DNA of 64,000 nucleotides from Planococcus sp. ISL-109 (GCF_018613655.1 NZ_JAGGPW010000003.1:87780-151779), one strand, 5' to 3'; counted from the first letter of the stretch, positions 7,817-16,638 are shown. The notes: generated from the sequence alone by a model not told the origin. A program made the numbers and translations.

Positions 7817-8749
7817 TCACCCTTCCTGAAAATGTTGGCTGAACTGTTCTAATTGTTGTTTGCTGATGATGTCTTGCGAAAACAGCGGAATATACAACAA
7901 CTGCTGCTTCGGAAATGTTTCTTTGATCATGTCCATATACTTTGTTTCGTGCTTTTTGCGTTCCTGGAAAAACGCGCCTTCCACTTCTTCGGGAAGCACT
8001 TTATTGATGATCAAAGTTTTGACGTGCAGATGGTATTTATCGAGAAGCTCCAATGCTTTTTTCGTCTCCAGAATCGGCAGGCGCTCCGGGTTCAATACAA
8101 AAATAAAACCGGTTTGTTTCTCGTCCAATAAAATATCGCGCGCTTTCGAGAAGCGCTCCTGGCGTTCGCGCAGCACATCGTAGATCGGGTCTTCCCGAGG
8201 TTCCCCGTCATTCAACAGCGCCGTGTAGTTTTCGTTCGTCTTGCGGCGCTTTTCGAGTAAGCCTTCGATCCAGACGCCCATCAGTTCCGGCAAAGACAGC
8301 AGGCGAATGGTGTGCCCTGTCGGCGCCGTGTCGAACACGAGCTTATCGAAATGCTGGCGTTCTTCGAGGATGATGTGGATCAGTTTGTCGAAAAGCGCCG
8401 CTTCGTCGGCTCCAGGTGATGCTTTTGCGGTATCGAGCTGGCGGTTCACTTCTTCCATCATGCTCGTGTGGACTGTGCCGCGAATATTTTCTTTGACTCC
8501 CTTGATGTAGTTTTCCGTTTCAATTTCGGGATCGATTTCAAGCGCGTATAAATTGTCAGCGATTTCTTTCGTTCGGCCGCCGATGTTCTCGTTGAAGATG
8601 TCCCCGACATTATGTGCCGGGTCTGTTGAGATCAACAACGTCCTAAATCCTGATTTCGCAGCTTGCCATGCGATGGCTGCTGCGGATGTGGATTTACCGA
8701 CACCGCCTTTACCTCCCACGAAAATGATGCTTTTGGATAACACGTCCAT
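7817..8749 (-). CDS. ArsA/GET3-family ATPase
   Basis: 310-residue P-loop ATPase of the ArsA/Get3 type. The deviant Walker A GGKGGVGKST is at 12-21, followed by STDPAHN (switch I) and DTAPTGHTIRLLSLPE (switch II); both are signatures of this family. There is one ATPase domain, as in Get3, not the duplicated form of ArsA arsenite pumps, and no arsenic genes are nearby. ATG at 8749 has GAGGG 6 bases upstream. It follows the CC-star gene by 24 bases. The role is probably delivery or chaperoning of a client protein; the neighbouring Cys-Cys protein is the obvious candidate, but this is inference. Confidence 0.88.
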   Translation of the reverse strand: MDVLSKSIIFVGGKGGVGKSTSAAAIAWQAAKSGFRTLLISTDPAHNVGDIFNENIGGRTKEIADNLYALEIDPEIETENYIKGVKENIRGTVHTSMMEEVNRQLDTAKASPGADEAALFDKLIHIILEERQHFDKLVFDTAPTGHTIRLLSLPELMGVWIEGLLEKRRKTNENYTALLNDGEPREDPIYDVLRERQERFSKARDILLDEKQTGFIFVLNPERLPILETKKALELLDKYHLHVKTLIINKVLPEEVEGAFFQERKKHETKYMDMIKETFPKQQLLYIPLFSQDIISKQQLEQFSQHFQEG

Positions 8750-8773
8750 TAGGTTCCCTCGTTTCTTCAAAAT

Positions 8774-9037
8774 TTAACAGCAACGAATTCCAGACAGCGG
8801 TGATTTTTCCATGCCCATGCGCAAATGCCAGTCATGGAATTCTTCGATCATGTACGGGTAAAGCTCGAGCGTGTAGTAATAGACCGGATTCGGGATGCCG
8901 AGCATTTCCGAATACAGCATCAACAAGAACAAATCGTCTTCACTACGAAGTTCCCGGGCGATTTCCGTTCGGTGCGGGTGTTCAAGCACAGCCTCATACC
9001 AGTTGATTAGTTTTTTCAGCTTGTCACTTATCGGCAT
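8774..9037 (-). CDS. Small protein ending in Cys-Cys (cory-CC-star-like)
   Basis: 87 mostly helical, acidic residues ending in RCC and then stop. The C-terminal Cys pair, the compact WYEAVLEHPHRTEIA start and the PNPVYYYTLELYPYM block resemble the family that annotation pipelines call cory-CC-star protein. It is the first gene of a three-gene unit with the ArsA-like ATPase and the quinone reductase. AGAGGTG precedes the ATG. There is no transmembrane segment. The terminal cysteines could bind metal, be lipidated or form a targeting tail; none of this is shown. Confidence 0.75.
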   Translation of the reverse strand: MPISDKLKKLINWYEAVLEHPHRTEIARELRSEDDLFLLMLYSEMLGIPNPVYYYTLELYPYMIEEFHDWHLRMGMEKSPLSGIRCC

Positions 9038-9055
9038 AACAGCACCTCTTCCTGA

Positions 9056-9091
9056 AAAAAGTACAAGGGATCAAATGAATATGATCCCTTG
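9056..9091 (-). terminator. Terminator of cstA
   Basis: CAAGGGATCA (9064-9073) pairs with TGATCCCTTG (9082-9091); on the minus strand a T-rich stretch follows. It separates cstA from the CC-star unit. Confidence 0.85.
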
Positions 9092-9161
9092 GCATTTCTT
9101 CCTATGATAATGAACAGTCCTTTGGATGAACGCGCAATAATGGCGTACGCCTTTGTTGCTA

Positions 9162-10913
9162 TTATTTCAAATCTTCGTCTGAAAATCCAGGATTTGATTT
9201 GCTCATGAGCGCCTGTGTTGCAGTCAATATGATCCAAATCGTGAAGACGAAGATGATGGCACCGAAAACAAAGAGCAAAGTGTTCGGCTGATCATTGTAC
9301 CAAGCCCACTGCAGGAACACTTGCTGGAACATTGCCCACAGCGTCATGAACATCAAGAACACCATCGGAATAATGGTGATCATGTAATTTCGACCAAGCT
9401 TCCGGAGCCAGATTGAAACCAATAGTAAACTTATTCCGGCAAGCAGCTGGTTCGCTGTACCGAATAGCGGCCATAATAAGTAACCGCCTGAACCGAATCC
9501 GTTCGGCCCTTCCGGCAAAATGACGAGCGCCATGCTGGAAAGAACCGCGATGCTTGTTGCAACGTGTTTTTTCTCAAGCTGTGGCACGTTGTATTCGACA
9601 CCTAACTCTGAAATGATGTAACGCATTAGTCGTACGGACGTATCCAAAGTTGTGGCTGCGAACGAAACGACGATGATCGATACGATTGTCGATGCGACAG
9701 ATCCCGGAATCATTAATCCGGACGCAAGCATTGTTGCCCCTTCGATAAAGTTGCCGAGACCTCCACTGCTTGCTTCTGCAAAGCTGCTGTAAGATGCGCT
9801 AAATGCTTCGCGGTTCGGGAATAGTGTAATAACTGCGATGATCGATATGAGTGCAAGCACCCCTTCACCAACAGCCCCAAGGTAACCGACAAAACGCGCA
9901 TCGGTTTCTTTATCAAGCTGTTTTGAAGATGTTCCTGAAGAAACGAGTCCATGGAAACCGGAAATCGCGCCACAGGCAATGGTAATAAAGAGCAACGGGA
10001 ACCAAGAAACGTCTGCACCCGGGTTAGTTGCCGGTGCTGTAATCTCCGGGTTTGTGAACAAAAGCCCAAGATACAAAATTGCCAGACCAACAATCAATTG
10101 GTGAGAGTTAATAAAATCACGCGGCTGGAGAAGTTTCCAAACCGGTAAAGTGGAGGCAATGTAAACGTAGACCATCAACACGACAATCCAGATAAAGAAC
10201 GCACTGGAAATTGCGCCAAGCCCGAACAAACCGGCTCCTTCTGCTCCGCCCATATAGCGGACCAGGTCAATTTGCAGGAATTCCACTTGGCTGGAGACAA
10301 TTGCCGTTCCGTACATGATTGCAAGCGCTATCAAAGAAGGGATGAGCATTTTCATGTTGCGCTTGTATGCAGCATAGCCGATCCAAAGGGCGAGTGGAAT
10401 CTGGATAAAGACCGGGATGACACTTGCCGGATACGAAATGAACAAGTTTGCGATAACCCATGCGAATACCGCATTGACCATCAGAACCAAGATCAAGATG
10501 ATAAATAAGAACAAAATCTTTCCGCGCTGGCCGATGAGTCGATGCGCAAGCGTTCCGACAGATTGGCCTTTGTTGCGGACCGACAGAGCAAGCGTTCCGA
10601 AGTCATGGACACCTGCTGCAAAGACGGTACCGAAAACGACCCACAATACAGCCGGCAGCCAGCCCCAATAAACGGCAATAGCTGGCCCGAGAATCGGTGC
10701 AGCCCCTGCAACCGATGTAAAGTGATGTCCCCAAAGGACGAATTTATTGGTCGGCACAAAGTCGACGCCGTCCTTAAAACGGTGTGCTGGTGTGACGTAA
10801 TTCGGGTCGAGCTTAAAGATTTTTTCTGATACAAACTTGGAATAAAACCGGTATCCGAGAACGAATATAAATAGTCCCATAGCAGCTAAAACAATTGCAT
10901 TCACATTTCCCAA
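9162..10913 (-). CDS. cstA: CstA family carbon-starvation transporter (pyruvate/peptide uptake)
   Basis: 583-residue polytopic membrane protein with about 15-16 hydrophobic segments. Family landmarks include YRFYSKFVSEKIF early, the conserved HHFTSVAGAAPILGPA block, VFGTVFAAGVHDF, and the central SGFHGLVSSGTSSKQL. CstA proteins import pyruvate or peptides during carbon limitation. It has its own promoter (10955-10983) and terminator, so it is monocistronic. No cre site was seen near its promoter. Confidence 0.93.
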   Translation of the reverse strand: MGNVNAIVLAAMGLFIFVLGYRFYSKFVSEKIFKLDPNYVTPAHRFKDGVDFVPTNKFVLWGHHFTSVAGAAPILGPAIAVYWGWLPAVLWVVFGTVFAAGVHDFGTLALSVRNKGQSVGTLAHRLIGQRGKILFLFIILILVLMVNAVFAWVIANLFISYPASVIPVFIQIPLALWIGYAAYKRNMKMLIPSLIALAIMYGTAIVSSQVEFLQIDLVRYMGGAEGAGLFGLGAISSAFFIWIVVLMVYVYIASTLPVWKLLQPRDFINSHQLIVGLAILYLGLLFTNPEITAPATNPGADVSWFPLLFITIACGAISGFHGLVSSGTSSKQLDKETDARFVGYLGAVGEGVLALISIIAVITLFPNREAFSASYSSFAEASSGGLGNFIEGATMLASGLMIPGSVASTIVSIIVVSFAATTLDTSVRLMRYIISELGVEYNVPQLEKKHVATSIAVLSSMALVILPEGPNGFGSGGYLLWPLFGTANQLLAGISLLLVSIWLRKLGRNYMITIIPMVFLMFMTLWAMFQQVFLQWAWYNDQPNTLLFVFGAIIFVFTIWIILTATQALMSKSNPGFSDEDLK

Positions 10914-10954
10914 CTCCCTTATCTATTTTTCGAAATTTCTGCATTGCTTGTTTA

Positions 10955-10983
10955 AGCATAGAGTAGGAATTTAATATTGTAAA
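10955..10983 (-). promoter_or_regulatory. Promoter of cstA
   Basis: On the minus strand TTTACA (10983-10978), a 17-base spacer and TATGCT (10960-10955). The leader to the ATG at 10913 is about 35 bases. Confidence 0.65.
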
Positions 10984-10994
10984 TGTTCTGTTTT

Positions 10995-11921
10995 TTATTT
11001 CTCCATATTTCTATTTGCCTCATATAGTTTCAATTTCGTGTAAACTGTCTCCAACACCGGTACAAAGACATTTGTCTCGTGCGCTTTCTCTATCAGATGG
11101 CCTTGCAAATGATCCGCTTCAATTCCTTGGTCCTTCTCCATATCGCGCTGCATCGATGATTTCATGCTTGCGTCCATGCTATTCACTTTATCGAGCTGGA
11201 TGCTTGCGATGCCGTGTTTAATCGGCGCATCAATTGCCGTCATTACCGCTTCCAGTTCCTCGAGCAGTGATTTGATGGCAGCTTGGCCAGACGGCAGTTC
11301 GCGAATCGGGCCGATCGGTGATTCCATGAGCGATGTGATGCCCGACATCGCAGTGATGAACATATATTTATGCCACATGTCCTGATCGATATTTTCACTC
11401 AAGACAAACTCTGCTTTCGTATCGTCAAAATGTGATTTCAGTTTGTCGATGCGCGCTGTCCGCTCACCGCTGCGTTCCCCGTAAACTAGTTGATGGATCG
11501 GGCTCGTCTGGACAATCGAACCGTCCTCGCCGATTGTCGTTTCGATAAAGCATAAGCCTCCGATAACCGCATCTTCACCGAATGCCGACACGAGTTTATC
11601 GACATGCGCAATGCCATTCAATAACGGCAAGATCATCGTCTGTTCGCCGACAAACGGCCGGATATCTTCAATAGCTTGTTCGAGATGATATGCTTTCGTC
11701 GATAAGAGGACGGCGTCGAACGGTTCAGCTTGCATCGATTTCGTCAAAAGAGCCGGCTGGAGATGCAGATTTCCGTGTTGGCTATTGACGCGCAAGCCTT
11801 GTTGTTCAATATTTTTTTTGCGCCCTTCTCTAACTAAAAATGTAATGTCTTCCCCTTTTTCCAGCAATCGTGCACCGAAATAACCTCCGATTCCGCCAGC
11901 TCCCACCATTAACATTCTCAT
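10995..11921 (-). CDS. Ketopantoate reductase family protein (PanE-like)
   Basis: 308-residue NADP-dependent reductase with the nucleotide loop GAGGIGGYFGARL (G7, G9, G12), the LSTKAYH motif with Lys76, and a C-terminal helical domain starting near DMWHKYMF. PanE reduces 2-dehydropantoate, but this copy is the last gene of an acyl-CoA/redox operon and no other pantothenate gene is near, so a different 2-oxo acid substrate is possible. Its ATG overlaps the stop of the MBL gene by 4 bases; AAGGATG is upstream. Confidence 0.85.
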   Translation of the reverse strand: MRMLMVGAGGIGGYFGARLLEKGEDITFLVREGRKKNIEQQGLRVNSQHGNLHLQPALLTKSMQAEPFDAVLLSTKAYHLEQAIEDIRPFVGEQTMILPLLNGIAHVDKLVSAFGEDAVIGGLCFIETTIGEDGSIVQTSPIHQLVYGERSGERTARIDKLKSHFDDTKAEFVLSENIDQDMWHKYMFITAMSGITSLMESPIGPIRELPSGQAAIKSLLEELEAVMTAIDAPIKHGIASIQLDKVNSMDASMKSSMQRDMEKDQGIEADHLQGHLIEKAHETNVFVPVLETVYTKLKLYEANRNMEK

Positions 11922-12910
11922 TGTGCCACATCCTTTTCAATTTGTTTATAAACCCAGCGCTCAACATCTTTTGTCCGTTCGCATCTTCCGTCCGCACGCA
12001 AATATTCAAGATGCGCCAGAGTTTCTCCAACGGCAAAACGCATTTCATGGACTGTCAGCGGCCGGTCGAATAGGCGCTTGCGCACTTCAAAAATCGTCAG
12101 CGGCTGCTCCAGCATCTGCCAAGTCGCCTCCAAACGCTCTTCGTGGTGGGCAAGCAATTCGTCGATTCGGCGGTTCGCCCCTTGAAACGGAAAGCCGTGG
12201 GATGGAATGACCCAATGCACATCCAGTTTGCGGACTTTTCTCAAGGAATTCATATATGTAAGAAGCGGATTCGGATCTCCGTGGAACCAATACGAGATAT
12301 TCGGTGTGATGCGCGGCAAAATGTGATCGGCCGACAACAGCACATTTTTCTCCCGTTGGTAAAAGCACACCATGCCATCTGAATGGCCCGGAACAACTAA
12401 CACTTCATAGTCAAAGCGCCCGATCCGGACCATTTCTCCTTCCTCGAAATAATGATTCACTTCCGGCAGCGGAAAAATGAGCGGCTGAAAAGCTTGCGTA
12501 TTGTCGACCATTTCCTGCGCAGCTGCTTCTGGAATTCCGGCTGCTTCATAATAGCCGGGCAAATCCTTAATAAACTCATCATCCCACGATTTTACACCCG
12601 CTTTTGTATCGGTTTCGCTCATAGAGACATGTGCTCCGGTTTTCTTTTGCAGGCTGCCGGCATAGCCGAAATGATCCGGATGATAATGCGTCAGCAAAAT
12701 CTGCGTAACGTTCTTATCGCCGATTTCGCGCTCCCACAACTCTCTCGAAACGTCATTGTTAAGGCCCGCATCGATGATCGTCCAACCGTCATCACCTTCC
12801 GCAAGAAAGCAATTGACGTGATTCAAGCGAAACGGCAGTGGATGCCTAACAAGTTTCAATCCTAATTCTTCCAGAACCGATTGGGCTTGTGCTTGCAGCG
12901 CATCGGTCAT
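11918..12910 (-). CDS. MBL-fold metallohydrolase
   Basis: 330 residues. The metal site HxHxDH is complete (His75, His77, Asp79, His80 in LLTHYHPDH), followed by the VVPGHSDG His and the SADHIL Asp, then a C-terminal helical part ending in a winged-helix-like segment (LEYLRADGR). This architecture resembles LACTB2-like and glyoxalase II-like hydrolases that cleave thioesters or related bonds. Both ends overlap the neighbouring genes by 4 bases (ATGA). In this operon a thioester or lactone hydrolase role would fit, but that is inference. Confidence 0.88.
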   Translation of the reverse strand: MTDALQAQAQSVLEELGLKLVRHPLPFRLNHVNCFLAEGDDGWTIIDAGLNNDVSRELWEREIGDKNVTQILLTHYHPDHFGYAGSLQKKTGAHVSMSETDTKAGVKSWDDEFIKDLPGYYEAAGIPEAAAQEMVDNTQAFQPLIFPLPEVNHYFEEGEMVRIGRFDYEVLVVPGHSDGMVCFYQREKNVLLSADHILPRITPNISYWFHGDPNPLLTYMNSLRKVRKLDVHWVIPSHGFPFQGANRRIDELLAHHEERLEATWQMLEQPLTIFEVRKRLFDRPLTVHEMRFAVGETLAHLEYLRADGRCERTKDVERWVYKQIEKDVAQ

Positions 12911-13881
12911 GGTTTGAGCACCAGCTTGCCGATCGTTTTCCTACCTTGCAGCAATTCGTGCACATCAGCCGCTTGTTCGAGTGGATACGTGCCACCGATT
13001 GTCAATTTCAACTGGCCGCTATTCATGTATTCGAGCAACTCCTGAAAACTCCTTTGGAACAATTCCGGCTTGCGCATAATTTGCGGCAGGAAAAAGCCGA
13101 TGACCGACTGGTTGCGCTTCATCAATTGCCCCGGTGCGAATGTGGCTTGCTCCCCGCTTGCCGCCCCGAAAATGACCAAGCGGCCAAACGGCGCCAAGGT
13201 TTTCAATGTGTCGTTAAACACCGTACCTCCGACCATTTCCAGTGCGACATCGACGCCTTTGCCTTCCGTGATTTCTTTAATGCGCTCTACCCAGCCGTCT
13301 TCGCTATAATTCACCAAATGGGTCGCCCCCATCTTCTCAGCATGGAACAGCTTTTCTTCCGTACTTGCCGTCGCGATAATTTTTCCGGCCCCAAAAATTT
13401 TCGCGAGCTGTACCGCGATTGTCCCAACGCCGCCTGCAGCCGCGTGGATTAACACCGTTTCGCCTGGTTCCAGGCGGCCCATCGTTTTGAGGATGTGATA
13501 TGCGCTCAACCCTTGCAAAGGCAAAGCGACTGCTTCTTCAAAACTGACACCTTCTGGTACCGGCGTTAAAATCTGCTCGGGAATTGCCGCATATTCTGCG
13601 TAGCCCGAGGATTCGATCAACGCCACGACACGGTCGCCTTTTTCAAAACGAGTAACACCAGATCCTGTTTCGACAACCACACCGGCCACTTCTGATCCCG
13701 GTATATAAGGCAATTGGGTCGGCACGACATATTTCCCTTCGCGCCTTGCTGTGTCCGCGTAATTGACACCAACCGTCTTCACCTCGACCAGCACTTCTCC
13801 GCTCTTCGGTCTTGGCCGCTCTGCATCTGTATAATGAAGCACTTCCGGACCGCCGTATTGTTCAAATTTCACTACTTTCAT
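12907..13881 (-). CDS. NADPH:quinone oxidoreductase, MDR family
   Basis: 324-residue zinc-free MDR protein. The N-terminal catalytic domain has GVNYADTARREGKY in place of a zinc site and SEVAGVV; the Rossmann loop is AAAGGVGTIAVQLA; strands NYSEDGW and VALEMVGG follow. These match quinone oxidoreductases that reduce quinones or 2-enoyl substrates with NADPH. GAGGGGG precedes the ATG. It lies 12 bases from the acyl-CoA dehydrogenase and overlaps the next gene, so it is firmly in the operon. It is distinct from the YogA-like copy at 6827. Confidence 0.9.
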   Translation of the reverse strand: MKVVKFEQYGGPEVLHYTDAERPRPKSGEVLVEVKTVGVNYADTARREGKYVVPTQLPYIPGSEVAGVVVETGSGVTRFEKGDRVVALIESSGYAEYAAIPEQILTPVPEGVSFEEAVALPLQGLSAYHILKTMGRLEPGETVLIHAAAGGVGTIAVQLAKIFGAGKIIATASTEEKLFHAEKMGATHLVNYSEDGWVERIKEITEGKGVDVALEMVGGTVFNDTLKTLAPFGRLVIFGAASGEQATFAPGQLMKRNQSVIGFFLPQIMRKPELFQRSFQELLEYMNSGQLKLTIGGTYPLEQAADVHELLQGRKTIGKLVLKP

Positions 13882-13893
13882 TTCTTTTCCCCC

Positions 13894-15654
13894 TCAGCTA
13901 ATGTGCTGTCCTGCCTTGTAGACCGTTTCCGCTAAGCGCCGTTTTGCCGCAATGGTGCCGCCGCGCTGCAGGCGGCTGAGTTCAGCTGTCACCGCTGCTG
14001 TAAAGTGTGCAAGTTGTTCCGCTTCTTCGGTTCCTTGAATTATTTTTCGCGCCAGCATTTCGACTTCCAATAACGAATCGTCGATGAGTACTTGCGTCAT
14101 TTCCACTTTATGCGCCGCCGCTTGCCCGCTTTCTTGCGCCTGGTGAGTCCGGGCGACTGCCGATTCAGCTGCATACAACGTAATCGCTATGTCCGCCAGC
14201 TTCAATAGCGTCTCCTGCTCATTTCCGATGTCAGCACCATGAGCTTTCGCGGCGAGCCCGAGGCAGCTTAGGAAGACGCGCCGCATTGCTTGCACCGCTT
14301 CCGTCTCGCGGGCAAGCGTCCCTATATACGGAATTTCCGGTGTCTGCATTTCCGCAAAGGATTGTTTGGACGCAGCTTCAAGATCGAATGTCCCTTTCGC
14401 TGCCGCTTTCAATAAATTGCCCGGAATGAGCAAACGGTTCACTTCGTTGGTGCCTTCGAATATGCGGTTGATGCGCGAGTCGCGGTACACTTGCTCGATT
14501 TTGTATTCCTTGATATAGCCGTAGCCGCCGAACAACTGCAAGCTCTCATCTGCTACAAAATCCAAAGTCTCCGATCCGTACACTTTGCAGATTGCGCATT
14601 CTGTCGCGTATTCCATCATCCATTTCGCGATCAATGCGTGGTCCTGTGAATCGTATAAGCCGCCGAGTGCTTCTTCTAAATAGCCGGCTGTCCGGTATTG
14701 CAGCGATTCCAAAGCGAAAATGCGCAGCGCCATCGACGCCACTTTTTCTTTCGTAGCCGCAAACTCTGAAATGGCGCGGTTGAACTGGCGGCGCTCCTGC
14801 GTGTAGCCGAGCGCCAGCGACAAACTGAATTTCGCAGCACCCATGCAGGCAGAGCCTAAATTAAAGCGTCCGAGATTCAAGACATTCAGCGCAACAATAT
14901 GGCCTTTTCCAATCTCACCAAGTACATTTTCCACCGGCACTTCGCAGTCTTCGAAAATAACAGGACGCGTCGACGATCCTTTGATGCCCATTTTCTTCTC
15001 TTCCGGACCGAGCGACAGCCCGGAATGTTTTTTTTCGACGATAAACGCCGTGAATGCTTTACCGCCGACTTTGGCGTATGTAATGAATGTATCTGAAAAA
15101 GCGGCATTGGTAATATACATTTTCATGCCGTTCAAAACGTAATGTGTGCCGCTTTCATTCAAGACAGCCGTCGTTTGGGCGGCCAAGGCATCCGACCCCG
15201 CTCCCGGTTCGGTCAGGCAATACGCCCCGATAAACTCTCCGCTTGCGAGCTTCGGCAAGTAATATTCCTTTTGTGCCGGCGTGCCAAAATAAGTAATCGG
15301 CAAAGTCGCGATGCACGTATGGTTCGAATGGGCGACTCCGTATCCCCCGGCCGGCCCGAGCGCTTCCCCGACCAGTCCTTTGCTGATTTTGTCGAGCCCA
15401 AGCCCGCCGTATGCTTCCGGAATGCTGTGTGCGAGCAGTCCTATCTCGCCTGCCTTGTGGAAGAGCTCCGTGACGAATTCGAAATCTTGGTTCTCCAGGC
15501 GCTCGTTATGCGGACGCACTTCTTTTTCCAAAAACTGTTTTGCCGTTTTGGCGATCATTTTATGTTCATCGCTAAACTGCTCAGGTGTGAAGATCGGCCC
15601 TGCGCCTTTCACGAGAAAGTCCGCGCCCCGATATACATTCGCTTCTGCTTTCAT
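13894..15654 (-). CDS. Acyl-CoA dehydrogenase (FadE-type, long form)
   Basis: 586 residues. The standard acyl-CoA dehydrogenase core is present: N-terminal helices with HNERLE, the FAD and substrate segment YCLTEPGAGSDALAA and the second-half motif GYTQERRQF. QLFGGYGYIKEYKIEQVYRDSRI and IFEGTNEVNR carry the catalytic-base and adenine-contact regions. A C-terminal extension of about 170 residues marks the longer class found in B. subtilis FadE, whose length is similar. It oxidises acyl-CoA to 2-enoyl-CoA, passing electrons to ETF. AAAGGAG precedes the ATG. Second gene of the operon. Confidence 0.93.
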   Translation of the reverse strand: MKAEANVYRGADFLVKGAGPIFTPEQFSDEHKMIAKTAKQFLEKEVRPHNERLENQDFEFVTELFHKAGEIGLLAHSIPEAYGGLGLDKISKGLVGEALGPAGGYGVAHSNHTCIATLPITYFGTPAQKEYYLPKLASGEFIGAYCLTEPGAGSDALAAQTTAVLNESGTHYVLNGMKMYITNAAFSDTFITYAKVGGKAFTAFIVEKKHSGLSLGPEEKKMGIKGSSTRPVIFEDCEVPVENVLGEIGKGHIVALNVLNLGRFNLGSACMGAAKFSLSLALGYTQERRQFNRAISEFAATKEKVASMALRIFALESLQYRTAGYLEEALGGLYDSQDHALIAKWMMEYATECAICKVYGSETLDFVADESLQLFGGYGYIKEYKIEQVYRDSRINRIFEGTNEVNRLLIPGNLLKAAAKGTFDLEAASKQSFAEMQTPEIPYIGTLARETEAVQAMRRVFLSCLGLAAKAHGADIGNEQETLLKLADIAITLYAAESAVARTHQAQESGQAAAHKVEMTQVLIDDSLLEVEMLARKIIQGTEEAEQLAHFTAAVTAELSRLQRGGTIAAKRRLAETVYKAGQHIS

Positions 15655-15713
15655 TTTCTCGCACTCCTTTAATAGTCCATGTGTATGCTAGATTCAATCC
15701 TTGCCGATGCTTA

Positions 15714-16487
15714 TTACATCGCGTGCATGCCGCCGTCGACCATCACCACGTCGCCCGTAACATAGTCCGAGGCTTTCGCTGCCAAAAATAGCGCAGCGCC
15801 TTTCAAGTCTTCGTCTGTTCCGAAGCGTTTCAGCGGCGTTCTCGCAAGCAAGCCTTCCTGGCCATGCTCTATGACGGCTTTCGACATTTTGGTCAGGAAG
15901 AACCCTGGCGCGATGGCGTTGACATTGATATTGTGATGTCCCCATTTCGCAGCCAAATCTTTTGTAAAGGTAATGACCGCCCCTTTGCTCGTGTTATAGC
16001 CGATAGCATCCATTAGCTTTGGATCTATGCCGCCAAGCCCTGCGACTGAGGCGATATTGATGATCTTGCCGCTGTTTTGCGGAATCATCACTTCTCCGAC
16101 AGCTTGGCTCATAAGAAATGTGCCGGTGACATTGACCGCCATCACTTTCTCCCACGCTTCGAGCGGCATTTCCGATACCGTCGCTCCCCACGAAGCACCC
16201 GAATTGTTGACGAGAATATCGATCGTTCCGAACGCTTCGACTGTCTTCTCGACGACATTTTTGACGTCTTGCGGATTGGTGACGTCACACGCGAGCGCCA
16301 AAGTTTTAACGCCTTTTGCTTCCAACTGTTCCGCGACTTCCTGGCACGCTTCCACTTTCCGTGAACACAGCACCACATTGGCGCCAGCTTCTGCAAACCC
16401 TTCGGCGATTTGTGCACCGAGTCCTCTGCCACCCCCGGTGATGATCGCCGTCTTGCCTTTCAAGTTGAACAATTCCATTACATGCAT
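15714..16487 (-). CDS. Short-chain dehydrogenase/reductase, first gene of acyl-CoA operon
   Basis: 257-residue SDR with the glycine loop TGGGRGLG (17-24), NNSGA (94-98) and catalytic Ser147, Tyr164 and Lys168. The C-terminus PGFFLTKM and YVTGDVVMVDGGMHAM is of the FabG/3-hydroxyacyl type. It probably oxidises or reduces a hydroxyacyl or related alcohol. GGAGGGGG lies 7 bases before the ATG at 16487; a second in-frame ATG three codons on is also possible. The leader carries a cre site and a TetR-type palindrome. Confidence 0.92.
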   Translation of the reverse strand: MHVMELFNLKGKTAIITGGGRGLGAQIAEGFAEAGANVVLCSRKVEACQEVAEQLEAKGVKTLALACDVTNPQDVKNVVEKTVEAFGTIDILVNNSGASWGATVSEMPLEAWEKVMAVNVTGTFLMSQAVGEVMIPQNSGKIINIASVAGLGGIDPKLMDAIGYNTSKGAVITFTKDLAAKWGHHNINVNAIAPGFFLTKMSKAVIEHGQEGLLARTPLKRFGTDEDLKGAALFLAAKASDYVTGDVVMVDGGMHAM

Positions 16488-16508
16488 TATTTTTCCCCCT
16501 CCATCTCC

Positions 16509-16526
16509 ATACCAACTAGTCGGTAT
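16509..16526 (-). promoter_or_regulatory. TetR-type palindromic operator
   Basis: ATACCAACTAGTCGGTAT is an 18-base near-perfect palindrome (one mismatched pair). It lies between the putative promoter and the ribosome site of the acyl-CoA operon. Palindromes with a central ACTAGT are typical of TetR-family operators; the cognate regulator is unknown. Confidence 0.6.
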
Positions 16527-16546
16527 GTTCAGAATACTTAAACTTT

Positions 16547-16562
16547 ATGTTATCGCTTTCAT
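16547..16562 (-). promoter_or_regulatory. cre (CcpA-binding) site
   Basis: On the minus strand ATGAAAGCGATAACAT fits the Bacillus cre consensus WTGNAARCGNWWWCAW at every position. It overlaps the putative -10, the position expected for catabolite repression of the acyl-CoA operon. Confidence 0.7.
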
Positions 16563-16575
16563 TTGGAATATGCAA
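16547..16575 (-). promoter_or_regulatory. Putative promoter of the acyl-CoA operon
   Basis: TTGCAT (16575-16570), 17-base spacer and TAACAT (16552-16547) on the minus strand. Both hexamers are imperfect, as expected for a regulated promoter. Confidence 0.45.
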
Positions 16576-16588
16576 TACAGCGCCACGC

Positions 16589-16619
16589 AAAAAACCGAGC
16601 CCCTTTGAAAGAGCCCGGC
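16589..16619 (-). terminator. Terminator of the dehydratase gene
   Basis: On the minus strand CCGGGCTC pairs with GGGCTCGG (two G-U pairs), followed by TTTTTTG. Confidence 0.75.
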
Positions 16620-16638
16620 TGTGTTCCACAAGTTATTG

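Noticed and set aside
9300-10850. Open frames on both strands inside cstA
   Set aside because: Shadows of a long membrane-protein gene; none has its own ribosome site.
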